The position numbers were made by a program, and so were the translations under genes. DNA of 64,000 nt, from contig NZ_JTAM01000014.1 in the NCBI RefSeq assembly GCF_000812565.1, forward strand, positions 80,538 to 144,537. The letters run 5' to 3'. The stretch is from Flammeovirga sp. OC4 (GTDB taxonomy: Bacteria; Bacteroidota; Bacteroidia; Cytophagales; Flammeovirgaceae). Positions within the stretch are counted from its first letter, which is position 1. Each line of letters begins with the position of its first letter. This document shows positions 35,213 to 44,413 of the stretch, one piece after another. The notes under the pieces were generated by a model, which had not been told where the DNA came from, did no database searches, and was given only the letters and a program-made list of their open reading frames with translations.

Positions 35213-36781
35213 ATGAAAAAATTATCAACCTATACCATTTTATCTACCTTATTATTTCACTTACCTTTTGCATTTATTTATGCTCAATCGCCAAAAGAGA
35301 AAGGACTAAAGGCAATAGACGAAGGAACAATAGCTTCTACCATTACTTATCTTTCCTCAGATTGGATGGAAGGTAGAGAGGCCGGGAGACCTGGAGCCTA
35401 CAAATCAGCTGAATACTTGGCGAGCATGTTCGAATTTATGGGGTTGGAACCTGCTGGTGATGTTATTAATGGTCAACCAACTTATTTTCAGTCCTTTGAC
35501 GTGTTAGAATACAAAGCAGCGGAAGAACAACATCTTTCAATAAAAAATAGTAAAGGACAGGAGTTTACATTCACCAATCATACAGATTTTGAAGTTAAAG
35601 CGGCTCCGACTAGCATAAATGGTAGCGGAAACCTTATATTTGTAGGTTACGGGCTACAGGTTGACTCTCTGGGCTACGATGATTTCTATGAAAAGAGTAA
35701 ACTTCAAGGGAAAATATGGGTGAGGCTTAAGGGTATACCTCAGGAAGGACAAATTGCTAATTCACTGAAGGGAGTACCACAAAAGCAAATCCATAAATTA
35801 AAAGAACAATTGGCAAACAAATATGATGCATTGGCGATTATCGAAATTGAATTTAATGGATACTTACCTCAGCATGCACACAATATTCCTTTTAGATATA
35901 ATAGGAAATATTATGAGGGAGATCGACCACTACCTTCATTTTATGACACAAGGATATACAGTCCTGTAACAAAACAGAGTACAATACCTCCTGTTTTTAT
36001 GGGGGGAGAATATATCATGGCTTCTTTGGTAGCAAAAGAGGAAGTTCAAAAATATGAAACATCAATTGGTACTAAAAAGCTACATAAAGTACCACTTTTA
36101 GCATCTTCAGCTTCTTTCCAAGCGAATGCTGATGTAGAAAGAATCAGAGTTAGGAATGTATTAGCAAAAATCGAAGGTACTATGCCTGATAGTGTAGTGA
36201 TGATTGGTGCTCATTATGATCACCTTGGAAAACGCGAAGGGTACATTTGGAATGGTGCTGATGATAATGCTTCTGGTGTTGCAGCCATATTAGGGATTGC
36301 TAAGGCAGCGAAGGCTACGGAGGTAGCACCAAAGAAAACATTACTTTTTGCAGCTTGGACAGCTGAGGAAAAAGGACTACATGGCTCAAAAAACTTCTTG
36401 AGAACCTTTGAAGATAAATCTCAAATCAAAATGTATTTGAACTTTGACATGATCGGCAGAAGAGGGGACTGGCATACAGCAGATAATCAGGTGAGTTTTA
36501 TTTATAATGAAAACTCTCCATCGACATGGAAGATCAATGCTCAAAATATTGAAAAGTACAATATCAACCTTGAAATGTTTGAAGGAAAAACCAAACAAGG
36601 AGAAGCAGCAGGATCTGATAATGTGAATTTTGATAAAGAAGGAATTCCGTATTTCTGGTACCATACCGGAGGACATGAAGATTATCATCAAGTTTCAGAT
36701 CATGCAGATAAGATTATGATGGATAAGGCAGCAGAAATCACAAAATTAAGCTTTTTGAATATTTGGGATATGGCACAGTAA
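35213..36781 (+). CDS. Secreted M28-family zinc aminopeptidase
   Basis: 522 residues with a signal peptide ending at FIYAQ. A protease-associated-like insert (about 100-290) separates the N-terminal part from the M28 catalytic domain. The two-zinc ligands are visible in order: GAHYDHLG (His, about 334), NGADDNASG (Asp), WTAEEKGL (catalytic Glu-Glu), NFDMIGR (Asp) and WYHTGGHEDYHQ (His). It should remove N-terminal residues from peptides in the periplasm or outside the cell. Monocistronic, with a terminator at 36804. Confidence 0.93.
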   Translation: MKKLSTYTILSTLLFHLPFAFIYAQSPKEKGLKAIDEGTIASTITYLSSDWMEGREAGRPGAYKSAEYLASMFEFMGLEPAGDVINGQPTYFQSFDVLEYKAAEEQHLSIKNSKGQEFTFTNHTDFEVKAAPTSINGSGNLIFVGYGLQVDSLGYDDFYEKSKLQGKIWVRLKGIPQEGQIANSLKGVPQKQIHKLKEQLANKYDALAIIEIEFNGYLPQHAHNIPFRYNRKYYEGDRPLPSFYDTRIYSPVTKQSTIPPVFMGGEYIMASLVAKEEVQKYETSIGTKKLHKVPLLASSASFQANADVERIRVRNVLAKIEGTMPDSVVMIGAHYDHLGKREGYIWNGADDNASGVAAILGIAKAAKATEVAPKKTLLFAAWTAEEKGLHGSKNFLRTFEDKSQIKMYLNFDMIGRRGDWHTADNQVSFIYNENSPSTWKINAQNIEKYNINLEMFEGKTKQGEAAGSDNVNFDKEGIPYFWYHTGGHEDYHQVSDHADKIMMDKAAEITKLSFLNIWDMAQ

Positions 36782-36803
36782 AAGTCAGTTTTTCATTATA
36801 TAT

Positions 36804-36852
36804 AAAAGAGTCACTCTACCATAGTTAAACGATGAGAGAGTGACTCTTTTTA
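36804..36852. terminator. Bidirectional terminator after the M28 peptidase
   Basis: Perfect 14-bp stem AAAAGAGTCACTCT (36804-36817) and AGAGTGACTCTTTT (36837-36850), 19-base loop, with A- and T-runs on both sides. It can serve both converging genes. Confidence 0.85.
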
Positions 36853-36869
36853 TTTTGAAGTTGGAGGTA

Positions 36870-37445
36870 TTACCCCTTTTGAGCAAGCATTTCCATTTCT
36901 TCGTCCATTTTAGCCTTTTCTTTAAGCTGTTTAATTTTTTCTTTCTGTGCTTTTTTTACAGCTTTCCATTCTTTACCACTTACCACATGGGTTTTATCAG
37001 CAGTCTTCATCGTTAAAATAGCTTGTGTAGTAGGAATTGGAGCTACAGCACAGAAAAGTGGATTGGCAGCCACAGCAAGCGTCCAACCTGCCACAGCAAA
37101 AGTCTGGGATGTTCGTGACTTCTTGTATCTTTTGGTATTATAGTATTCTAAAACATGTCCATCTAATTCTTGAATCATAAGGTTGTATTCTTCAATAAAA
37201 TCAGCTGTTTTATCATAAGTATCTAATGATTCATAGCGGACGAAATCAATTTCGTGTGCAGGTATTTTGTGGTATTCTTTATTTCTTTTGTATACAATTT
37301 CTGTAGGAGTTGATTTTTTTTGTTTCAATTCAGCTTTAGTGATAGAAATAAGATCTCCATTTTTCATATGGAGATTGATATTATCAGCTTCTGTTGGAAT
37401 TGATATAGCAGAAACTATAGCTTGTGTGATGACGGCAATAGGCAT
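36870..37445 (-). CDS. Hypothetical exported protein with charged C-terminus
   Basis: 191 residues. The first 17 are hydrophobic (PIAVITQAIVSAISI) and may be a short signal peptide or anchor. Residues 22-75 are predicted beta-rich (NINLHMKNGDLISITKAEL, DFVRYES), like the small beta domain found at the start of several Bacteroidota proteins that report a cell-envelope parameter. A second hydrophobic stretch is WTLAVAANPLFCAVAPIP (about 121-138). The end is a lysine/glutamate coiled-coil-like tail. I recognise no family. It is divergent from the sulfatase gene. Confidence 0.6.
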   Translation of the reverse strand: MPIAVITQAIVSAISIPTEADNINLHMKNGDLISITKAELKQKKSTPTEIVYKRNKEYHKIPAHEIDFVRYESLDTYDKTADFIEEYNLMIQELDGHVLEYYNTKRYKKSRTSQTFAVAGWTLAVAANPLFCAVAPIPTTQAILTMKTADKTHVVSGKEWKAVKKAQKEKIKQLKEKAKMDEEMEMLAQKG

Positions 37446-37761
37446 AGATAACTCAATTTAATTGTTTATGATATTTTATTTAAGTATACGTACAATGTAC
37501 GATGTGTAACAATGTGTATTGGTTCAAAAACTTTACTTAAAAGCTCAAAATTGTTTTTATAATATAATTTTTGATTTATTTATTCTAAATAATTAAAAAG
37601 GTAGATGTTAAACAAATTACTTTAATTTCAATAACATATTTTCGATAAAAAAGCACTAAAGTTCTTGTTGAACATTTTTTGATGTAGGTTGACCATTTTT
37701 TGAAGGCAATACAAAGTCCGATTTGATTCCTTTGTAATAGACTAAAAAACGAGAATCAGAT
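37446..37761. other. Intergenic region before the sulfatase gene
   Basis: 316 AT-rich bases between divergent starts. I see no exact TAnnTTTG with good spacing, no hairpin with a U-run and no coding frame. It presumably holds both promoters. Confidence 0.5.
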
Positions 37762-40092
37762 ATGAAAAAAATTACTTCAAAAATGATTTGTGGACTATTC
37801 AGTATGTTCACACTTTTAGTGGTAAATGTCTTTGCACAAGAACAATTACCCAAACCCATTCAAGAATTTAAAGGTAAAATTGGAAGGACTTATGCAGAAG
37901 CAGAAGCTGATTATCCTCAGCCTGTTAAGTCTGCAGAAGGTGCTCCTAACGTGATCGTGGTGATGTTGGATGATGTTGGATTTGGTCAAAGTTCAACTTT
38001 TGGAGGTCCAGTCGAGATGGACAACCTTGATCAACTTGCAGACGAAGGCCTAACATATACAAGGTTCCATACCACCGGTATGTGTAGTCCAACTCGTGCT
38101 GCTTTACTAACAGGTAAAAACCACCATGAGGCTGGTTTCGGAGTGATCTCTGAGTTGTCAACAGGTTTTCCAGGCTACAATAGTATCTGGCCTGACGATG
38201 CCGCTTCAATTGCTCAAATCTTACAAGGCAACGGTTACAGTACTTCTGTTTTTGGTAAATGGCACAACACACCGACTTGGGAAGTAACAGCCAATGGACC
38301 ATTTGACCGTTGGCCAACAGGTTTAGGTTTTGATTATTTCTATGGATTCAATGGAGGTGAAACAAGCCAGTACGAGCCAGATTTATATAGAAATACAACT
38401 CCGGTAGATCAACCTTATTCTCCAGAAGAAGGATATCATTTGACAGAAGATTTGGCTAATGACGCGATTCGTTGGATGAAAACACAAAAATCAAACAACC
38501 CTGATCAGCCATTCTTCTTATACTTTTCTACAGGCGCAGCCCATTCCCCATTACAAGCACCAAAAGCGTTTATTGATAAATACAAAGGAAAGTTTGATAA
38601 TGGATGGGATGCAATGCGTGAGGAGACGTTTAACCGTCAAAAAGAGATGGGAATCATTCCTGAAAATACAAAACTCACTGAAAGACCAGACGTGTTAGAA
38701 GCATGGGATTCGTATTCAGAAGAAGAAAGAAAAGTACTTGCTCGTCAGATGGAAGTATATGCTGGATTCTTAGATCATACTGATCACTATGTAGGCGAAG
38801 TTTTAAAAACAGCGAAAAGCTTACCTGGTGGAGAAAACACCATTGTGATTTATATTGTGGGTGATAACGGTCCTTCTGCTGAAGGAAGTATGACAGGAAC
38901 AAGTAATGTGTACACTGCTTATAATGGCCTTGGTGGAGAATCGTTCGAATACCAATTAAATGAGCTAGATGAGTGGGGATCTCCAAGTACAGAACCACAC
39001 TATGCAGTATCATGGGCATGGGCAGGGTCATCACCTTTCAAATGGATGAAACGTGTACCTTCTCACTTTGGAGGAACAAGAAATGGTTTAGTTATTTCTT
39101 GGCCGGAAGGCATCAAAACTAAAGGTGAAAAAAGAACGCAGTTCCACCATGTATCAGACATTACGCCGACAATCCTTGAAATTACAGGAATTGAGCAACC
39201 TAAAATGGTCAAAGGTTTTGAACAATCAGAGATGTCAGGTGTGAGTATGGCCTATACTTTTAAAGAGGAACACGCTAAAGGTCAAAAAACTACACAATAC
39301 TTTGAGATCGAAGGATCAAGAGCCATTTATCATGATGGTTGGGTAGCATGTGCATTCCACGGTATTCCTTGGCAATTGACAGGTTCAAAAGATTTTGATG
39401 AAACAAAATGGGAGCTTTATCATATTGAGGAGGATTTTTCTCAAGCAGTAGATTTAGCCGATAAATACCCTGAAAAAGTAAAGGAATTAAAAGCATTATT
39501 CGAAAGTGAAGCGGCATCGAAAGATGTATATCCAATGGATGACCGTTTCGTAGAAAGAGTGGTGAACCCTGATCGTCCATCAATCAACAATGCAAGAAAG
39601 AAATTTACTTATTATGGAGTAACTGAAAGAGTTACCAACAGTGCATCCCCAAGAACACCAAGTAGAAATCATGATATTGAAGTGAAATTGAATCACAAAA
39701 AATCAGATGAAGGAGTTTTGGTAACAGATGGAGGTTTTGAAGCAGGTTATTCACTTTACATCAAAGACAACCGATTATATTATACGTATAACTTCTTTGA
39801 TCAGAAGTATACCAATATCATTTCAGAGATTGAATTGCCTGAAGGTGACCTGATACTCAAAGCAGTGTATGACCAAGTTTCAGGACAAAGAGGAGGTGCT
39901 GCTAAAGTTACTTTGATGCTTGGTGACAAAGTAATTGGTGAAGGAGGTATTCCTAAGACAGTACCTGTACAATACAGTGCAACTTCAACTTTTGATGTAG
40001 GAAAAAACACGGGTTCTAGCCCGTCACAATTATATCACGGAGACTTCACTTACACTGGAGAGATTCAGTTGGTGGAAGTGACATTACAATAA
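37762..40092 (+). CDS. Secreted arylsulfatase-type sulfatase
   Basis: 776 residues with a signal peptide ending at VNVFAQ. It is a type I sulfatase of the alkaline-phosphatase fold: VVMLDDVGFG binds the metal, CSPTRAALLTG holds the cysteine (C108) that is oxidised to formylglycine, and FGKWHN and GDNGPS complete the site. A C-terminal beta-sandwich (about 640-776) is as in long arylsulfatases. It would remove sulfate esters from algal polysaccharides or other sulfated compounds. No formylglycine-generating enzyme or glycoside hydrolase lies nearby, so it is not part of a visible polysaccharide locus. Confidence 0.94.
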   Translation: MKKITSKMICGLFSMFTLLVVNVFAQEQLPKPIQEFKGKIGRTYAEAEADYPQPVKSAEGAPNVIVVMLDDVGFGQSSTFGGPVEMDNLDQLADEGLTYTRFHTTGMCSPTRAALLTGKNHHEAGFGVISELSTGFPGYNSIWPDDAASIAQILQGNGYSTSVFGKWHNTPTWEVTANGPFDRWPTGLGFDYFYGFNGGETSQYEPDLYRNTTPVDQPYSPEEGYHLTEDLANDAIRWMKTQKSNNPDQPFFLYFSTGAAHSPLQAPKAFIDKYKGKFDNGWDAMREETFNRQKEMGIIPENTKLTERPDVLEAWDSYSEEERKVLARQMEVYAGFLDHTDHYVGEVLKTAKSLPGGENTIVIYIVGDNGPSAEGSMTGTSNVYTAYNGLGGESFEYQLNELDEWGSPSTEPHYAVSWAWAGSSPFKWMKRVPSHFGGTRNGLVISWPEGIKTKGEKRTQFHHVSDITPTILEITGIEQPKMVKGFEQSEMSGVSMAYTFKEEHAKGQKTTQYFEIEGSRAIYHDGWVACAFHGIPWQLTGSKDFDETKWELYHIEEDFSQAVDLADKYPEKVKELKALFESEAASKDVYPMDDRFVERVVNPDRPSINNARKKFTYYGVTERVTNSASPRTPSRNHDIEVKLNHKKSDEGVLVTDGGFEAGYSLYIKDNRLYYTYNFFDQKYTNIISEIELPEGDLILKAVYDQVSGQRGGAAKVTLMLGDKVIGEGGIPKTVPVQYSATSTFDVGKNTGSSPSQLYHGDFTYTGEIQLVEVTLQ

Positions 40093-40102
40093 TACACCTT
40101 TC

Positions 40103-40131
40103 AGACTCTACTCATTTTGGGTAGAGTCTTT
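40103..40131. terminator. Convergent hairpin between the sulfatase and AraC genes
   Basis: Perfect 9-bp stem AGACTCTAC (40103-40111) and GTAGAGTCT (40121-40129), 9-base loop, weak T-run. It overlaps the stop codon of the AraC-type gene. Confidence 0.6.
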
Positions 40132-41082
40132 ACTTCTTAATTGATTGGGAGTCATCTGATATTCTTTTTTGAAAGCGGTTCCCAAATGTGCAACTGATAC
40201 AAATCCCAAATCAATACTAATTGCTGTAATACTCTTATCAGAATATTTGATTTGTTGATAAGCTTCTTGCAAACGATGTTGATCAAAAAACTTCATCACT
40301 GTAGTTTGATAGACCGTAGAAAAGTCCCTTCTAAGTTTTGAAACGCTTAAATGGAAGTGTTTTGCAATTTCTTCTAACCTTGGCTTTTGACTGAAGTCTT
40401 CTAAAATATATTCCCTTACATTCAGCATTGTTTTATAATCTTCAGGGTGAAGCTTTATGTCTTGAAACTGATTTGGTCTCTGCTCTTTTAAAACTGTAAA
40501 AAGACGCCCAAGGATTTCGAATAATTTAGAAAGAAATATAGTCTTTTTGAATCTGTCTTTTTCATTGAAAAATGATAATTCACGGATAATAGTGTCAATT
40601 TCAGGTATAGAGGGGTAATAGATATAACTGTTGATCACTCTATTTTTGAAATCCTCATAATCAGAATCTTCAATGAACCATGTTTTTAGAAAATCGATAG
40701 GACATTTTACCGCAAACCATTCATACCAAATGTTTGGATGAAGATGATTTTCATAAAGAAAATTTACATCATAAATAAATATACCATTATTCACTGCGGC
40801 TTTTTGATTGTTTTTTTCATCAAAAACAGCTTGATAACCAATACGAATTGTGATGTAATCTTCTTTGTCAGTTCCAGTACTTTCGTAAGTGAGCCTTTCA
40901 GTACATTTCAACTTGACCAAACCCACAATAATATCATTAGGATAGTTGAAGTAAGTGGCTTTACAATTGATCTTTTCATTGTCAATCACCATTGATTCCC
41001 CATTCCAATTCCCTCCATAGAGCTCACTGAGGTATTTATAGACTGACTGTGGTGTTATATCATCTCCTTCTAACTTATGCAT
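40108..41082 (-). CDS. AraC-family transcriptional regulator
   Basis: 324 residues. The C-terminal 100 residues form two helix-turn-helix units (RLEEIAKHFHLSVSKLRRDF and ITAISIDLGFVSVAHLGTAFKKEYQMTPNQLR), the AraC DNA-binding domain. The N-terminal 220 residues are an unrecognised sensor region with no clear cupin motif. The gene is convergent with the sulfatase and ends 16 bases from it, so a link with sulfatase control is possible but not shown. The effector is unknown. Confidence 0.9.
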   Translation of the reverse strand: MHKLEGDDITPQSVYKYLSELYGGNWNGESMVIDNEKINCKATYFNYPNDIIVGLVKLKCTERLTYESTGTDKEDYITIRIGYQAVFDEKNNQKAAVNNGIFIYDVNFLYENHLHPNIWYEWFAVKCPIDFLKTWFIEDSDYEDFKNRVINSYIYYPSIPEIDTIIRELSFFNEKDRFKKTIFLSKLFEILGRLFTVLKEQRPNQFQDIKLHPEDYKTMLNVREYILEDFSQKPRLEEIAKHFHLSVSKLRRDFSTVYQTTVMKFFDQHRLQEAYQQIKYSDKSITAISIDLGFVSVAHLGTAFKKEYQMTPNQLRSKDSTQNE

Positions 41083-41164
41083 ACTTGAATTTACAAAATT
41101 TAGAGTCTGAAAAAGAAGGTTTAAATATTCATTATCAAATTAAATTTAAGGTTATCTTATTCTA

Positions 41165-42784
41165 TCAAGTACCAAGGCACGTATTTATTATTTCTTCAGG
41201 ATAATCATTGAGTTTGAGAATTTCAATGGCATTAAATCTACTCAATTTCCCTTTCTTTAATTTGTGGTCAAAGTATATTTTTTCATCTTTTACGCTTTCT
41301 GAAAAATGCCATAGTTCATATCGATCTGATTGTAATTCTGTCAATTCCAGATCATGAGTAGCGACAAAAGTAGAATGATTCCCTTTTGATAAATAAGATA
41401 ATATGGCATTCGCACTTTTGATACGCTCAATTGTATTGGTTCCTTTGAAAAGCTCATCCATCACAAATAAGCTTGGAGTGGATTCTTGGGAGGCCTCAAC
41501 AATTTTTTTGATAGACTTTACCTCTTGTAAATAGTAGGATGTATTTTCTTTTAAACTATCGTTGATTCTTATACTTGAATAGATTTTAAAGTAAGGAGCG
41601 TTGTAATGTTTGCAGAAACAAAAATCAAAGGTTTGGGCGAGTAGTGCATTGATGGCAACAGATCGGATAAATGTTGTCTTCCCCGACATATTTGACCCTG
41701 TCAGTAACATCCCTTTTTTGTCTAGAGAAAAAGTATTTGGAACACAGTTTTCGATCAAAGGGTGAATGAGGTTGACTGCTTCAAATTGATCTGAAAAAGT
41801 AGGACGGCAAGTAAGAAACTCATCGGATTGAACATTAGCGATCGATTGTGCTGCATCTATCTTACCTATATATTGGAATAAATCATCAATGGTCTTTCTA
41901 TGATTATTCAGCTTTCGAATACAAAGATAAAAAGCGATCACCTCGACATTAAAGACAATTTTTAATAACTCAATATTCCATATCAAAAGCTGAGCAAAAG
42001 GGTCCTGATCGTTGTCGGTGGTAAACTGAATAAAGTAAGAGTAGACCTTTAGTTTTTGGAGCTCTTTTGTTGAAACATCATCGATTTGATTTTTGAAGTA
42101 TGGAGATAACTTAGATTTTACCTTTATCATTTTAAATAAAACGGATAATCCCTCATTGTAAAAATCTAGATTCTTTTTATTCGCATAATGCATTGCCATA
42201 TTCAAAATAAATAATGGGATAAGAAGCAATAAGAAAAAGGGAAACCAAATAGAGATTATAATAGAAGAGAGCGTAATAAAACTACTTAGTATATAAACCC
42301 AAAAATAGTTTGTCCTTTCTATGTGGGGATCATGAATTAGTTTTTCTACAAAGTAACCTTTAGGTGTGGCAAGTTGCTGTAGTATTAATTGGATCTTTAG
42401 TCTTTCTTTGTCATTTTTTTTAAAATATTCGACAATACTTGAGAACTTATTTTTTTCATTTGGAGGTCTTATTGTTAGAAATTTAAAGTATAAAAATTGT
42501 TCACCAATAGAAGATATTGTTCTGTTTATCAAGCGGAATATATCATGTAGATCTAAATCTACAATTGTGTTTTCAGATATAAACTGAAAGCTTTTAAAAC
42601 GGTGATCCGATTTGAGAAAATAACGATTTGTCCTTTCGAAATTAATATACTTTTCTTGATTACTTTTCCCCCAACTTTCGATTAATGATTCATGACGTTT
42701 CTTTTTCTCTTTTTTTAGTTGGAAATATTGAAAGACTAGAAATAGAAAAGTAAGAGTAAAGACTATGAATAGTATTGAATCCAT
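41165..42784 (-). CDS. Membrane-associated MutS-like ATPase
   Basis: 539 residues. One N-terminal membrane helix (about 4-20) and a hydrophobic double segment (about 161-197) precede a MutS core. The C-terminal ATPase has Walker A TGSNMSGKTT (362-371), Walker B LFVMDEL (D443, E444), the FKGTNTIERI signature and ATHD. The mismatch-recognition domain I of MutS1 is missing, so this is not the mismatch-repair enzyme; it belongs to the short MutS-related proteins with membrane segments seen in Bacteroidota, of unknown function. Its ATG overlaps the stop codon of the caspase-like gene by one base. Confidence 0.85.
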   Translation of the reverse strand: MDSILFIVFTLTFLFLVFQYFQLKKEKKKRHESLIESWGKSNQEKYINFERTNRYFLKSDHRFKSFQFISENTIVDLDLHDIFRLINRTISSIGEQFLYFKFLTIRPPNEKNKFSSIVEYFKKNDKERLKIQLILQQLATPKGYFVEKLIHDPHIERTNYFWVYILSSFITLSSIIISIWFPFFLLLLIPLFILNMAMHYANKKNLDFYNEGLSVLFKMIKVKSKLSPYFKNQIDDVSTKELQKLKVYSYFIQFTTDNDQDPFAQLLIWNIELLKIVFNVEVIAFYLCIRKLNNHRKTIDDLFQYIGKIDAAQSIANVQSDEFLTCRPTFSDQFEAVNLIHPLIENCVPNTFSLDKKGMLLTGSNMSGKTTFIRSVAINALLAQTFDFCFCKHYNAPYFKIYSSIRINDSLKENTSYYLQEVKSIKKIVEASQESTPSLFVMDELFKGTNTIERIKSANAILSYLSKGNHSTFVATHDLELTELQSDRYELWHFSESVKDEKIYFDHKLKKGKLSRFNAIEILKLNDYPEEIINTCLGT

Positions 42785-44247
42785 TATCGCTGAATTAAAA
42801 TAACATCATCACTTCCTGTAATCTCAGGCGTTTGTTCTCTATTGTTTAAACGTCTTGCCATGTAGGGTACATTATCAACAATATAGGCCTTCATTTCTCC
42901 TAAAGTTACTTTTCTGTCTTTATTCGTATCTGCAGCACCTTGTAGTCCTTTCAAATAATAATAAGTAAATAGAGAATGGTACTTTTCATTATACCAAGAA
43001 GAAACTTGCTCTGAAGCAGCTGAGGTGAGAATGACTACGTTTTCATCTCGTAACACCTTATTTTCTGATTTGATAAATACTGGTGAAATATTTTTCAACA
43101 ACATTCCTCCTTCAGAACTTCCACTAAAACAGGCATCCACCACAATAGTGAGTGATTTGTAAGGAACTAAACTTAGGTTTTCATAAAAGGTATCTAAAGA
43201 ATAGCCATTAAAATGAATCAAAGAAGGATCAGTGTCCACTGGTACAAAGTAACCTTTATTGGTCTCTGGGTTAGGAGCTCCGTGTCCTGAATAATAGACA
43301 AAGACATCCGATACATTGGGTTTTACATAATTGTAAAGTTTACCTTTGGCGTTCCCTTTAATTCCAAAAATAGCATTGAAATCAGCTTGAGAAGCATCTT
43401 CTATATAAATGATGTTTTCTTCTTTGAATCCAAATCCATATTTAAGGTAAGACTTTACCATTTTAGCATCATTGATCGCAAATTTTACTTCAGGAACATC
43501 ATTATTTCTGTACGTTCTATTTCCTATTACTACAGCCACGGCATTTTCGTTCACGTTACCGTAGGTAGGAATGTTTTGATCAACATCACTTAACGGAAAT
43601 TTCTCTACCACTGGAGCGACTACTACCTCTTTTTCTTTAGCACCTTTGCTACCTTTCTGCGGTTTGGGTTGTTTTCCCTTGGCGTAATCGGTCTTTTGGG
43701 CAGGAGCGATTGAAGGAATTTCCATGGATGAGATATCTACTTTTGTTCCGTTTTTTCGAGCTAAGTTGCATTGTTGTTTAAATTCATCAAAGTTCAATTG
43801 AATAAGTCGTTGGGCAAACTCTTTGACATTGGAAGAATAGCGTTTTTTGGATGTCATTTTTTGAACAACAAAAACATCATTAGAGTTGGCATCTCTTAAA
43901 AATAAATACAAGTCAAGGTAATTTCCTTTAGGCGTTTTGTGTAATGCATAGGAAAACTCAATGTATGATTTTTGACGTTGTCCCATTACAGCTTTTCTGA
44001 TTTGATTGTTTCTGAGGTGACACACATTTTCAGCTTGAATTTTTCGCATTCGGGGTTGAGTCTCAATTACATTGAAAGCATTATAAATACATGCTTCTTC
44101 TATGGTTTGTAAGACCATTTTTGTATTGTAGACATTGTAATTGTCACAGATTGACTCACCTTCTTCGGTGTAAGGGAAGATGACAAGGGTGTTCTGAGCG
44201 AAGGCTAAAATAGGGAAAAACAATAATAATGATAGTATTGACTTCAT
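42784..44247 (-). CDS. Exported caspase-like (C14) protease
   Basis: 487 residues with a signal peptide ending at LAFAQ. An N-terminal domain (about 20-160) of unknown type, then a basic linker KGKQPKPQKGSKGAKEK, then a caspase/p20-like domain from about 233. Catalytic H322 is in YYSGHG and C373 in VVDACFSG, the dyad of bacterial metacaspase/orthocaspase proteins. Residues 440-451 read DTNKDRKVTLGE, a full EF-hand-like loop, which might bind calcium. The stop codon shares one base with the start of the MutS-like gene, so the two proteins are translationally coupled. Biological role unknown. Confidence 0.9.
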   Translation of the reverse strand: MKSILSLLLFFPILAFAQNTLVIFPYTEEGESICDNYNVYNTKMVLQTIEEACIYNAFNVIETQPRMRKIQAENVCHLRNNQIRKAVMGQRQKSYIEFSYALHKTPKGNYLDLYLFLRDANSNDVFVVQKMTSKKRYSSNVKEFAQRLIQLNFDEFKQQCNLARKNGTKVDISSMEIPSIAPAQKTDYAKGKQPKPQKGSKGAKEKEVVVAPVVEKFPLSDVDQNIPTYGNVNENAVAVVIGNRTYRNNDVPEVKFAINDAKMVKSYLKYGFGFKEENIIYIEDASQADFNAIFGIKGNAKGKLYNYVKPNVSDVFVYYSGHGAPNPETNKGYFVPVDTDPSLIHFNGYSLDTFYENLSLVPYKSLTIVVDACFSGSSEGGMLLKNISPVFIKSENKVLRDENVVILTSAASEQVSSWYNEKYHSLFTYYYLKGLQGAADTNKDRKVTLGEMKAYIVDNVPYMARRLNNREQTPEITGSDDVILIQR

Positions 44248-44413
44248 TTGAACTTATTAGATCTTTGTTTTTTTGTTGTTCAATTTCATGATGAAGATAA
44301 TGAAATAATTTTACAATAAACTTACAATCATGTAATGCTATTGCCATTAATAAATAGTAATTTTGAATAACAAATAACATATATATCCAAAAAAATCCTA
44401 TATACCGTAATTT

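Noticed and set aside
35173..35376. Plus-strand 67-codon frame overlapping the start of the M28 peptidase
   Set aside because: It overlaps the signal peptide region in another frame and resembles nothing.
36386..36691. Minus-strand frame within the M28 peptidase
   Set aside because: It lies opposite catalytic motifs of a clear gene and shows no domain.
38675..39034. Minus-strand frames within the sulfatase gene (also 37946-38317 and 39290-39583)
   Set aside because: Low-complexity His/Leu/Gln-rich shadows of a well-conserved sulfatase.
41165..42784. Mismatch-repair MutS1
   Set aside because: It lacks the mismatch-binding N-terminal domain and has membrane segments; only the core and ATPase domains match.
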